From: Akkermansiaceae bacterium
GTDB taxonomy: Bacteria; Verrucomicrobiota; Verrucomicrobiia; Verrucomicrobiales; Akkermansiaceae
Direction: 5' to 3'
Assembly (NCBI GenBank): GCA_025354565.1
Contig: JANXMQ010000112.1
Location: 1 to 55,014 of the forward strand
DNA: 55,014 nucleotides
The notes under the pieces are model-generated. The model was not told the origin of the DNA. It searched no databases and saw only the letters and a list, made by a program, of their open reading frames with translations. Shown piece after piece: positions 26,264 through 34,423 of this stretch; the stretch's first letter is position 1; each line of letters begins with the position of its first letter. Made by a program: the position numbers and the translations under genes.

Positions 26264-27627
26264 TAGTTTCGAGGAAATGCGGCGTGCATCACACGCTCGA
26301 TGGTTGCGGTGCGGCTGCCCTTGAAGAGCACAACATCACCTGGTTTTACCTCGCGTGTTAGCCATTTGGCCGCTTGGTCGAGATCGGGAAAATGCGGCGC
26401 GTTTTGCGCACCCTCGGCGATGCCCTCGGCACCTTCACCTACCGCGACGACTGTTAGATGACGCTCGGCGGCAAGAGCACCGGTCCGCAGATGGGCGGCC
26501 GGAGCGTGGGTGCCGAGCTCGCCCATACGCCCGAGCACAATGATGCGCCGTGCACCATTGCTAACAGGCGTATCGGCTAAAGTTTCAATCGCAGCCGCCA
26601 TCGATTCGGGATTAGCATTGTATGTATCATCGATCACTGTTGTGCCTTGATACTGGTAGCGTCCGAGCCGTCCGCCAGTTAGGATGGCGGTGGAAAGTCC
26701 CGCTGCAATTTCCGCTGTGGAGAGTCCGAGTTTCCAGCCGACCCCGGCGGCTAACAGGGCATTCGTCACCATGTGACGTCCCGGTACGGACAGCGAGACT
26801 TCGGCGGATTCCGCGCCTTCGATGACGAGGTTGAAGGAGGTGCCAGCAGTCTCAAACCTGATGTTTTCCGCCCTTACCAGACCGCGCCCGTTACCGACGG
26901 CAACCATCGCTGCGCGCGTCCGCTGGCGCAGGTAATCTTGGAATTCACAGGTGGCGGGCAGGAACAGAATTCCATCCGCCGGGAGTGCGCGGGCGAGCAT
27001 GCCTTTTTCCTCGGCGATAGCCTCACGGGTTTTCAGAAACTCGATGTGCGCGGTGCCGATGTTAGTAATGACACCATACTTGGGCCGGGCTATTTCGCAC
27101 AGTGGTGCAATCTCGCCGGAGTGGTTCATCCCCATTTCCCAGACGGCGGCGCTATGTTCGGGAGTCGTCGCTAGCACAGTAAGCGGCACTCCGATGTGGT
27201 TGTTCAAATTTCCACGGGTGGCGGAAACATTGAAATGTCGTGACAGGATCGCGGCGGTAAAATCCTTGGTGCTGGTCTTGCCGTTAGAGCCAGTGATGGC
27301 GACCACCGGAATGTCCAGTTGTTTCCGCCACCAGCAGGCAAGGCGTTGCAGTGCTAACAGCGTATCCGCGACGACGATAACGGCGGTGCTGGCGGGAACC
27401 TCGCCCGTCCACTCACGCACGACAGCGACAGTGGCACCTGCTGCAAGCGCCTGCGGGGCGAAGGTGTCGCCATTGAAATTTTCCCCGCTGAGCGCGAAAA
27501 ACACCGCGCCTAAGGTCAGGCTGCGGGTGTCCGTCGAGACGCCGCCGGTGATCAACACATCGCCCCGTCCGGCGGCAAGTGGCACGCCGAGGATGTCCGC
27601 AAGTTGTTGGGCGGTTAGAGGTTTCAT
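26263..27627 (-). CDS. murF: UDP-MurNAc-tripeptide--D-Ala-D-Ala ligase MurF
   Basis: MurF adds the D-Ala-D-Ala dipeptide, the last cytoplasmic step of the stem peptide. The 454-residue protein shows GVSTDTRSLTLGAVFFALSG at the N-terminus, the ATP loop VAITGSNGKTSTKDF (about residues 108-122), TRGNLNNHIGVPLTVL, WEMGMNHSGEI and ITNIGTAHIEF, then DDTYNANPESM in the C-terminal part. These separate MurF from the other Mur ligases. It overlaps murE by 4 nt and mraY by 1 nt. Confidence 0.96.
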   Translation of the reverse strand: MKPLTAQQLADILGVPLAAGRGDVLITGGVSTDTRSLTLGAVFFALSGENFNGDTFAPQALAAGATVAVVREWTGEVPASTAVIVVADTLLALQRLACWWRKQLDIPVVAITGSNGKTSTKDFTAAILSRHFNVSATRGNLNNHIGVPLTVLATTPEHSAAVWEMGMNHSGEIAPLCEIARPKYGVITNIGTAHIEFLKTREAIAEEKGMLARALPADGILFLPATCEFQDYLRQRTRAAMVAVGNGRGLVRAENIRFETAGTSFNLVIEGAESAEVSLSVPGRHMVTNALLAAGVGWKLGLSTAEIAAGLSTAILTGGRLGRYQYQGTTVIDDTYNANPESMAAAIETLADTPVSNGARRIIVLGRMGELGTHAPAAHLRTGALAAERHLTVVAVGEGAEGIAEGAQNAPHFPDLDQAAKWLTREVKPGDVVLFKGSRTATIERVMHAAFPRN

Positions 27628-29123
27628 GACATTTCTGAAATTGCCAGAGCGTGGTCGCGCAGCGCCTTGCTCGCGTGCTTGCGGTCGTCAAAGTCGATGG
27701 TGTGATCGGAAAATTGTTGGGTTGACTCATGACCCTTGCCGGCGATGAGAATAATGTCGCCGGCGTGCGAGTTCCGCACCGCGAAGTTGATCGCCTCGTC
27801 GCGGTCCGAGATGCTGCGGAAGGTCTTGCCCATAAGGCCAGCCTCAATCTCGCGGATGATAGTTAGAGGATCCTCCGAACGCGGATTGTCTGAGGTGACG
27901 ACGCAGGCATCGCTATACCGGGCGGCGGCGACAGCCATCAGCGGCCGCTTGCCCTTGTCACGATCACCGCCGCAACCGAAGACGGTGATGAGATGGCGCG
28001 GGTTGAGTTCCCGAAGCGTGCGGCAGGCGTTTTCCATGGCGTCCGGGGTGTGTGCGTAATCGACGAAAACCGTTGCCCCGCCGGCATTGCCGACGTTTTC
28101 CATCCGCCCTGGAACCTGCGGTGCATTGGCTACCGCAGCCACCGCATCACGCGGGCGGATGCCGCAGGCGCTGGCGGCGGCGATGGCAGCTAACAGGTTG
28201 TAAACATTAAAACGACCGATCAGAGGCGCTCGGACGAGATAGGTTTTTCCCTTCGCAGCGAGTTCGAAAGACATTCCCCGTGCGGTCTGGAGGAAATTGT
28301 TAGCGCGGAAATCACAGTGAACGCCGAAGCCGAAACGGAGCACCGGCATTTTCCCATCCAACGCGGCGGCAAGCTCTGCGCCACGGGCGTCGTCGGTGTT
28401 AATGACAGCCACTGGATTTTTACCATGCGGATTTGCGGCCAGCTCATGGAACCAATCCGCCTTCGCTTTGAAATAGGCATCGAGCGTGCCGTGATAGTCG
28501 AGGTGGTCTTGTGTTAGATTGGTGAACACGCAGGCGTCAAAGCCGATCGAGGAAATCCGCTTCTGATGGATGCCATGAGAGGAAACCTCTAGCGCCACGC
28601 CCCGGCAACCGTTATCTTTCATGCGGCCGAGCAGCGCTGATAGTTCGATGGAACCGGGCGTGGTGTGTTTGGCGGACTCCACGGTTTCACCGTCATCAAC
28701 AAGGATCGTGCCGAGCAAACCGGCGCGGTGCCATGCCGTTTTCATCAGATGATGGAGCAAGAAAGCAGTGGTCGTTTTGCCGTTCGTGCCGGTGACGCCA
28801 GCCATCACCAGGTCTTTCCAAGGATGCCCGGCCATGGTCGAGGCTAGGGCGGAAACGGCCGCGCGGCTATCAGGAACGTGCAGCCAGGTTGCAGAGCCAT
28901 GATAGTCGGCAGGCTGCGCGGATTCTGCCAGAATTGCGGCGGCACCAGCAGTTAGAGCGTCATTAATGAAACGATGGCCATCGATCATCGTACCCCGGAT
29001 CGCGGCAAACATCATGCCCGGAGCCACCTCGCGCGAAGACGCGGTGATGCCATGCACTTCCGTATCCAACGATCCGGCGATCGTGACTCTTGATAGACAG
29101 GATGCAAGGTCGCGGAGAATCAT
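27624..29123 (-). CDS. murE: UDP-MurNAc-L-Ala-D-Glu--diaminopimelate ligase MurE
   Basis: MurE adds the third residue of the stem peptide. The 499-residue protein has the ATP loop GVTGTNGKTTTAFLL (about residues 110-124), HTTPGSIEL, ALEVSSHGIHQ, FTNLTQDHLDYHGT, and the C-terminal SDNPRSEDP. The D-N-P-R motif is the known marker for meso-diaminopimelate specificity, as opposed to lysine, so the peptidoglycan is predicted to be the DAP type. The start overlaps ftsI by 4 nt and the stop overlaps murF by 4 nt. Confidence 0.96.
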   Translation of the reverse strand: MILRDLASCLSRVTIAGSLDTEVHGITASSREVAPGMMFAAIRGTMIDGHRFINDALTAGAAAILAESAQPADYHGSATWLHVPDSRAAVSALASTMAGHPWKDLVMAGVTGTNGKTTTAFLLHHLMKTAWHRAGLLGTILVDDGETVESAKHTTPGSIELSALLGRMKDNGCRGVALEVSSHGIHQKRISSIGFDACVFTNLTQDHLDYHGTLDAYFKAKADWFHELAANPHGKNPVAVINTDDARGAELAAALDGKMPVLRFGFGVHCDFRANNFLQTARGMSFELAAKGKTYLVRAPLIGRFNVYNLLAAIAAASACGIRPRDAVAAVANAPQVPGRMENVGNAGGATVFVDYAHTPDAMENACRTLRELNPRHLITVFGCGGDRDKGKRPLMAVAAARYSDACVVTSDNPRSEDPLTIIREIEAGLMGKTFRSISDRDEAINFAVRNSHAGDIILIAGKGHESTQQFSDHTIDFDDRKHASKALRDHALAISEMS

Positions 29124-31036
29124 CGGGTGGTGGCGGCAAGCGGTGGGACGATGGGTTCGGTGGGTTGCAAATTCATGTGCGCGGCGACGCGGGTGGCGAT
29201 CTTGCTGAAGACCGGCGCGGCGATCAGTCCGCCTTGATGTTTGATGGTCGGAATGCGCGGGTCATCGATCACCACCACGCAGACAAAGGCCGGATCTTCG
29301 GCGGGCATCATACCGGCGAACGAGGTGATCATTTTATCGGTGTAATAACCGCCTCGTGGATTGTGCTTCTGGACGGTGCCGGTTTTCCCTGCCACTAGAA
29401 AACCCGCTACAGCAGCGCGGGTGGCGGTGCCGGCCTTGACGACTTTTTCCAAGGCCGTGCGCATGAGTGATGCGGTCTTCGGCTTGATCACCTCGTTCAC
29501 GATTTCTGGGGGATAATCTTCGACGACGGTGCCATCATTCGCAATGAGTGATTTGACGATATGGGGTTTCCTGAGTTTGCCGTCACTGGCGATGGCCGAG
29601 TAGGCGCAAGCCAGTTGCAACGGCGTCACGTTGGATGCATAACCATAACAAGCGCGTGAAAAATCCACTTCATTGCCTGTGTTGCGGGCGGTTCCCGAGC
29701 TTTCACCACTCAATAAAATTCCGGTTTTTCGGCCAAAACCATAACTGTGGAGATAATCATAGAATCGTTTCGCTCCCAACTGCCGACCAATACTATAGGT
29801 GCCATTGTTATTCGATTTCTGAAGTACGCCCTCAAAGCTCAGAATGCCTGCCGGATGATCATCTTTTACCACATAGCCCTTGCCCTGATAGAAACCATTG
29901 TGACAGAAAATCGAAGTTTGGGGGGTGACTAAACCTTCATTGAGCGCGCCGGAAGTCGCAACGATCTTGATTGTTGAGCCGGGTTCATAAATCGCCTGGA
30001 TCGCATAGTTGTAGCCATTTTCAGCGAGGTCCTGCTTGAGGTTCAGATCAAACTGGGGTCGGCTTGCCATGGCGAGAATTTCACCCGTTTTCGGATCCAT
30101 TAGTATAACCGCGCCACGGGCGGACTGAAATTCCGCCAGCCCCTTGTCCAGCTCTTCCTCGACGATCGACTGAATGCCCATGTCGATCGTGAGTTTGACG
30201 TTCAAGCCCGCGCGCGGCGGCTTCAGACTCGCTGAATTCCCAGGCACCACAAGTCCCCTCGCATCGCGGAAATGCTCGCGCGAGCCATCACGTCCTGCTA
30301 GAAATGCCTCCATCGACGACTCCACTCCGAACAGCCCGAGCACCTGTGTGTGTGGCTTGCCTTCGTCGTCCTTTTTCTCCACCTCACCGGTGAAGCCGAT
30401 CAGGTGGGTTGCCTGATTCGGTGCCGTGTACCAGCGTTTGATAGAGTTCTCGAATTCAAAGCCGCCGACCCAATGACTTTCGACGGCATCGCGCAAATTA
30501 TCCGCCACATCTTCCGGCAGATCCTTGGCAATCGCGAGCCACTCGCCCTTGCTGTGTTCGATTTTTTCGCGGAGTTCCTCGCGGCGCATGCCAAGCGGAC
30601 GGGCGAGAATGCTGATCGCATAGGCAAGGTGTTTTTGCACGATCGCGTCCGCAGTCTCCCGCGCTAGGATTTCTCCCCGCAGCCCGTTGATGCGGCGACG
30701 CTGTTGAACAGGATCGAGCAAATTCCAACCGGGTTCCGCGCTGGCTTCCTGATAGGCGAGTCCGAAGCTGGCGAGCTTGGGATCATTGAGGTGTTTTTTG
30801 TCCAGAAAAACGGTGGCGACAGGAATACTTTTCGCGAGCGGCTCTTCATGACGATCCACTATCTCGCCGCGGCTGGCGGAGAGTTTTTCGGTACGGTGAT
30901 AGGCCTTCCGTGAGTTTTCCGCATAGCGCTGGCGATCCACTAACTGAATTTGCACTAATCTCCCTGAGAGCACGCTCAGTCCGGTCACGAGGACCAAACA
31001 CAAGATGATGCAACGGGTTTGAAAGGTGGATTTCAC
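29120..31036 (-). CDS. ftsI: Septal peptidoglycan transpeptidase FtsI (PBP3-type)
   Basis: This class B penicillin-binding protein cross-links septal peptidoglycan in the periplasm. The 638-residue protein has one membrane anchor (residues 8-28), then the R-G-x-I-x-D motif (SRGEIVDR, about 55-62). In the transpeptidase domain the catalytic S-x-x-K is STIK (354-357), S-x-N is SNN (408-410), and K-T-G is KTG (551-553). It overlaps murE and sits 3 nt after the FtsL-like gene. There is no C-terminal PASTA domain. Confidence 0.95.
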   Translation of the reverse strand: MKSTFQTRCIILCLVLVTGLSVLSGRLVQIQLVDRQRYAENSRKAYHRTEKLSASRGEIVDRHEEPLAKSIPVATVFLDKKHLNDPKLASFGLAYQEASAEPGWNLLDPVQQRRRINGLRGEILARETADAIVQKHLAYAISILARPLGMRREELREKIEHSKGEWLAIAKDLPEDVADNLRDAVESHWVGGFEFENSIKRWYTAPNQATHLIGFTGEVEKKDDEGKPHTQVLGLFGVESSMEAFLAGRDGSREHFRDARGLVVPGNSASLKPPRAGLNVKLTIDMGIQSIVEEELDKGLAEFQSARGAVILMDPKTGEILAMASRPQFDLNLKQDLAENGYNYAIQAIYEPGSTIKIVATSGALNEGLVTPQTSIFCHNGFYQGKGYVVKDDHPAGILSFEGVLQKSNNNGTYSIGRQLGAKRFYDYLHSYGFGRKTGILLSGESSGTARNTGNEVDFSRACYGYASNVTPLQLACAYSAIASDGKLRKPHIVKSLIANDGTVVEDYPPEIVNEVIKPKTASLMRTALEKVVKAGTATRAAVAGFLVAGKTGTVQKHNPRGGYYTDKMITSFAGMMPAEDPAFVCVVVIDDPRIPTIKHQGGLIAAPVFSKIATRVAAHMNLQPTEPIVPPLAATTR

Positions 31037-31039
31037 AGA

Positions 31040-31381
31040 CTATGGAGTGGTGGACGCGACGGTGTGGTTGGCGGTTGGGGCGGCTTCGATATCTTCGACT
31101 ACGCCGATGGGAATCGGACGCAGGGCTGAACCGTTGGATTCAATTTGTTTACGAATGACAAAGCGGTTTAGCAGTTCATCCATCCGCATCTCACTGATCC
31201 GGATGTCGAGTCGCTCCTGCTCGACATGGCGGTCGATGGCATCAATTTCCCGGCTGATTTGAACTTGGCGATTTTTATAATAAGCGTGGGCGACACCACC
31301 GGTCGCCGCGATCACCGCAGCGAGAATGAGTGAGACAAACACCCATGCGGGCGTGCGGGATTCGTTGCGGCGGTGGTTCAT
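31040..31381 (-). CDS. ftsL: FtsL-like bitopic division protein
   Basis: The 113-residue protein has a short basic cytoplasmic tail, one membrane helix (VFVSLILAAVIAATGGVAHA, about 14-33), and a coiled-coil segment (ISREIDAIDRHVEQERLDIRISEMRMDELL). FtsL is poorly conserved in sequence and is named here from topology and from its fixed place between rsmH and ftsI. It would scaffold FtsB/FtsQ-type partners at the division site. A disordered Pro/Thr-rich tail after residue 80 is unusual. The start overlaps the rsmH stop by 4 nt. Confidence 0.75.
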   Translation of the reverse strand: MNHRRNESRTPAWVFVSLILAAVIAATGGVAHAYYKNRQVQISREIDAIDRHVEQERLDIRISEMRMDELLNRFVIRKQIESNGSALRPIPIGVVEDIEAAPTANHTVASTTP

Positions 31382-32343
31382 GGCTTGGGGTCCAAAAGCT
31401 GGGCAACCCGCAGTTTTGCACTGCGGGCTCGCGGGTTCAGGGAGATTTCCTCGGCGGTGGGCACGATGGCTTTACGGGCCAGCAGGCGGAATTGGTAGTC
31501 CGGATTCGGCCTAGGTTCCGGCCATCCTGGATCGTCGAGATATTCGGTGGAACGATGTTTGAGAAAATGTTTTACGATCCGATCTTCGAGGCTGTGGAAT
31601 GTAATGATTAACAAACGCCCCCCCGGTTTGAGTACGGCGGGCGCAGATGCTAGAGCGGCGGATAGCGATTCGAGCTCCTCGTTCACCGCCATGCGAATCG
31701 CCTGGAAGGTTTTGGTCGCGGGGTGAGTCCGGCCATGACGACCGATGGTGTGCTCGATGCAGTTTGCGAGATCATGGGTGGTGGAAAACGGCTTGATGGC
31801 ACGTTGCTTGACGATGGCTCCGGCGATCCGGCGGGCCTTGGATTCCTCACCGTATTCAAACAGAATCCTAACAATTTCCGCTTCCGGCCAACGATTCACG
31901 ATGTCCGCCGCCGTGCGTGGGCTAGATGGTCCCATCCGCATATCTAACGGCCCCTCGCGCATGAAGGAAAATCCCCGCACGGCGGAGTCAAGCTGGCGGG
32001 AAGAAACCCCGAGATCCATCAGCAGGCCATCGGCCAGTTCCCCCCTTTGGATCCCGGGGATTTCCGGGAGGCGTGAGAAGTTTCCCTCCCACGTGGAAAA
32101 GCGTTCGCCGAATGCGGCAAGTCGGGCACGAGCATAGGCCAGCGCTTCTGGATCACGGTCCACACCCAACACCGTGGCCCCGGCTTTCAGGAAAATCTCA
32201 CTATGCCCGCCACCGCCGAGCGTGCCATCAATGATGAATTTTCCCACAGCGGGAGACATCCAGTTGGCGATTTCCGCTGGGAAAACCGGAAGGTGATAGT
32301 CAGCGGGCGCTGCGGGTGCTGAGAAAAAAACAGGAGTCCGCAC
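31378..32343 (-). CDS. rsmH: 16S rRNA (cytosine(1402)-N4)-methyltransferase RsmH
   Basis: RsmH methylates C1402 of 16S rRNA in the decoding centre. The family blocks are HLPVFPAEIANWM, then IDGTLGGGGHSEIFL (SAM loop), LGVDRDPEAL, DGLLMDLGVSSRQLD, GFSFMREGPLDMRMG and LLIITFHSLEDRIVKHF. The same frame stays open for another 128 codons to an ATG at 32725-32727. That extension is made of the 105-bp repeats described separately and matches no known RsmH. I chose the GTG at 32341-32343, which leaves a normal 321-residue enzyme. An ftsL overlap of 4 nt lies at the other end. If translation starts at 32727 instead, the protein would carry a novel 128-residue repeat head. Confidence 0.92.
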   Translation of the reverse strand: MRTPVFFSAPAAPADYHLPVFPAEIANWMSPAVGKFIIDGTLGGGGHSEIFLKAGATVLGVDRDPEALAYARARLAAFGERFSTWEGNFSRLPEIPGIQRGELADGLLMDLGVSSRQLDSAVRGFSFMREGPLDMRMGPSSPRTAADIVNRWPEAEIVRILFEYGEESKARRIAGAIVKQRAIKPFSTTHDLANCIEHTIGRHGRTHPATKTFQAIRMAVNEELESLSAALASAPAVLKPGGRLLIITFHSLEDRIVKHFLKHRSTEYLDDPGWPEPRPNPDYQFRLLARKAIVPTAEEISLNPRARSAKLRVAQLLDPKP

Positions 32344-32635
32344 CGACAACCAGCCAGGAGCGATGCGGACATCCGTTAGGTTCGACAAAGCGGTGTGCTG
32401 TCCCGAGCGCACCGTTTCGTCTGAAGGGAAAATTTGCGATGGCCGCACTGACAACCAGCCAGGAGCAGTGCGGACCATCGTTCCAAATAGCGCGAGAAGC
32501 TCTGTCCCGAGAGACTTCATGCGCCCAGCCAGGAAAATCACCGGACGCCGCACCGACAACCAGCCAGGAGCGGTGCGGACATCCGTTAGGTTCGACAAGG
32601 CGGCGGACTGTCCCGAGCGCGCCGCTTCATCTGAA
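32336..32635. repeat. Three 105-bp tandem repeats, each with two covarying hairpins
   Basis: The 15-base loop ACAACCAGCCAGGAG occurs at 32346, 32451 and 32556, exactly 105 bp apart. Each copy is flanked by complementary arms. The arms are CCGCACCG/CGATGCGG, CCGCACTG/CAGTGCGG and CCGCACCG/CGGTGCGG. The pair next to the central part changes on both sides between copies. About 38 bases later each copy has a second hairpin whose 8-base loop TGTCCCGA (32399, 32503, 32609) is constant while its stem differs: CGGTG/CACCG, GAAG/CTTC and CGGCG/CGCCG. Conserved loops with compensating stems show selection for structure in DNA or RNA. The array lies between mraZ and rsmH and is read in the antisense orientation by the operon. 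Confidence 0.85.
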
Positions 32636-32642
32636 AAGAGTC

Positions 32643-32712
32643 CCAATCCTGACACGCGGGCGAGAGCGACCGGAGCCGCTGTATTGCGGACCGCCTCGAG
32701 TGTCAGAATTGG
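32643..32712. repeat. 13-bp inverted repeat flanking a GC-rich core
   Basis: CCAATCCTGACAC (32643-32655) and GTGTCAGAATTGG (32700-32712) pair at 12 of 13 positions. The 44-base interior can fold again (CCGC/GCGG around TGTATT). It directly borders the 105-bp repeat array and may be part of the same element or an older terminal repeat. Confidence 0.6.
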
Positions 32713-32766
32713 ATGGGTGAACAACATTGCTGCTGTGGGTGTGTGGTGGGTGAGAGTTTGGGAAAG

Positions 32767-33222
32767 TTAGAAGATGCCGAGATAATCCTTCTCGACTGGG
32801 CGTGATTCGATGCCGAGAACCACATCAAAATTCGCGCTGCTCCAGACCTCGAAGTAGTTACCGCGTCCGGCGAGGACGACATCGGATTCGGCCGTGATCC
32901 CGGACTTTTCGCTCAGGTCCTTCGGGATGAGCAGCTTGCCTTGGTCGTTCAAGGTCACCTCTTTGCAGAGCATCGCCAACTTGCCAAGCATCTGGCTTTT
33001 TTCCGCCGGGGTATGGTTCTCGCTGCCTTTGATCAGCGCCACTTTTTCGTCATAGGCCTCCTCGCTGAGCACCTTGACGACCGGCAAATCGTATGAATGT
33101 GAGAATTGAAGGAACAGCGGCGCGTTCGCTTCTGGACGCCAACCCGTCGGGATGGAAACCCGATACTTCGGATCCATCTTGTAGGGAGTAAATCCCCTAT
33201 AACGTTGTTCGGTGGTGCTCAC
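32767..33222 (-). CDS. mraZ: Transcriptional regulator MraZ
   Basis: MraZ is the AbrB-like repressor that opens the division and cell-wall cluster and controls it by binding repeats in its own promoter. The product has two swapped-hairpin halves. The first begins RGFTPYKMDPKYRVSIPTGW, and the second contains EVTLNDQGKLLIPKDLSEKSGI; both carry the D-x-x-x-R/K-x-x-I-P core. I chose GTG at 33220-33222 (151 residues). A TTG start further up would overlap the putative binding boxes. It is followed by the hairpin array and rsmH on the same strand. Confidence 0.92.
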   Translation of the reverse strand: MSTTEQRYRGFTPYKMDPKYRVSIPTGWRPEANAPLFLQFSHSYDLPVVKVLSEEAYDEKVALIKGSENHTPAEKSQMLGKLAMLCKEVTLNDQGKLLIPKDLSEKSGITAESDVVLAGRGNYFEVWSSANFDVVLGIESRPVEKDYLGIF

Positions 33223-33252
33223 GGCTGGAACTGACCTTCGTGTCAGTGCCCA

Positions 33253-33272
33253 AAAGTACACCAAAGTACACT
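33253..33272. promoter_or_regulatory. Putative MraZ operator: two tandem 10-bp boxes
   Basis: AAAGTACACC (33253-33262) is followed directly by AAAGTACACT (33263-33272). A 10-bp period with an AAAGT(G/A)-type box fits published MraZ boxes of other bacteria as I recall them. The boxes end 31 bases upstream of the chosen mraZ start, as expected for autoregulation. Confidence 0.65.
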
Positions 33273-33592
33273 ATGCCCGCAAGATTTATTTGATATTTTT
33301 TGAATATTTATGTAAAACGCTAATAATCAATGTTTTGTTTCGTGTTGAAAAAATAAATTCTGCCGAGATTTGAGTGCAGCTTCCGAAAAAATTGGCTGAA
33401 TTCCTACCAAAATCCGTCAAATTTTTGGGGGGGATCCCGATAATTTCAAAAATTTGGGGTTCGGTGTATCCAGAAACCGATTTTATATCAAAAGTGTTCA
33501 GCCGATTCCGATTGAGGGGCTTTTCAGCAATTTTAAAGCCAAACCGTAATCCAGCTTGTCATTACTAAGGATTCCTCAAAGGATTAGGACCA
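33273..33592. promoter_or_regulatory. AT-rich divergent intergenic region upstream of mraZ
   Basis: This 320-base stretch is far more AT-rich than its surroundings and separates mraZ (minus) from the TPM-domain gene (plus). On the minus strand TTTACA (33311-33316) could be a -35 element for the dcw cluster, with an AT-rich -10 region about 17 bases on. The exact promoter is uncertain. No coding frame or RNA gene was recognised. Confidence 0.4.
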
Positions 33593-34351
33593 ATGAACGT
33601 CTTGAAACTCGGTTTGTCAATCTGGATTTGCTTGCTCACTTGGGTCGTGCCAAGCCGGGGGCAGTCGTTGCCAGACGCTAGGACCCATCGCGTACTAGAC
33701 CCGCCCGCTGGTGGCATCATCGACAGCGGCGGTTTTTTCGCGCGGGATCCCATCGCGCTCAAGCGGATTTCCGAGTCCATACTTAAATTGAAACGAGACT
33801 GCGGCTACCAAATCTACCTCGTGGTCGAGCCCGTGCTGATCACCACCACCGCCCCCGAACGTGCGGCACAACTGCGTCAGGCATGGCTGCCTGACGGCAA
33901 CGGTCTGGTGGTGGTCTTCGAGTCGGACAGCCGCAATGTCGGCATCGGCCGCGAAATGGCAGGAATCCCGGCTCAACAGGATAGCGCCGCCCGCATTCCG
34001 ACGCATGAAACGGATGCCATGCTCACGCGGACCCTGGAGGCGACGGACTCCAAGCTGGCTCCGGAACCCTATTTGGAAGCGCTTATGGGCAACCTGACCC
34101 GCGAGTTCGAGCGGTATTTCAAACTCCGTGGCACCCCACCACCAGCGGAGCGGACGATGAAAATCGGCCTGCTGGTCGTCGGCACGCTCTCCTTGTTAGG
34201 ACTAGTCGGCATCGGCTTGGGCAGCATCATTCGGCATACCAGCATGTCCGGGGTCCGCAGTTTCCGCTTCCCTCTGGTGGACCGACCCGAGCGTCTCGGT
34301 GCGATCTGCGGTGCCAGCGTCACTGCCCGCCGCTTCGCGCCAAAGGGCTGA
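33593..34351 (+). CDS. Secreted TPM-domain protein with C-terminal membrane anchor
   Basis: The 252-residue protein has a signal peptide (LGLSIWICLLTWVVPSRGQS) and a TPM-like domain at about residues 50-180. That domain contains KRDCGYQIYLVVEP, ERAAQLRQAWLPDGNGLVVVFESDSRNVGIG. A membrane segment follows (IGLLVVGTLSLLGLVGIGLGSII, about 193-215), with a short basic cytoplasmic tail. TPM domains occur in photosystem-repair and other envelope proteins with uncertain phosphatase activity. It stands 73 nt before uppP in the same direction and may share a transcript. No specific role can be given. Confidence 0.65.
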   Translation: MNVLKLGLSIWICLLTWVVPSRGQSLPDARTHRVLDPPAGGIIDSGGFFARDPIALKRISESILKLKRDCGYQIYLVVEPVLITTTAPERAAQLRQAWLPDGNGLVVVFESDSRNVGIGREMAGIPAQQDSAARIPTHETDAMLTRTLEATDSKLAPEPYLEALMGNLTREFERYFKLRGTPPPAERTMKIGLLVVGTLSLLGLVGIGLGSIIRHTSMSGVRSFRFPLVDRPERLGAICGASVTARRFAPKG

Positions 34352-34423
34352 ACTCGCCGCTATTGCCTGTCGCTATTGCCTTGCGCAAAGTCCGCCCGTT
34401 CCCCAACTTCGCGGAAATTCACC

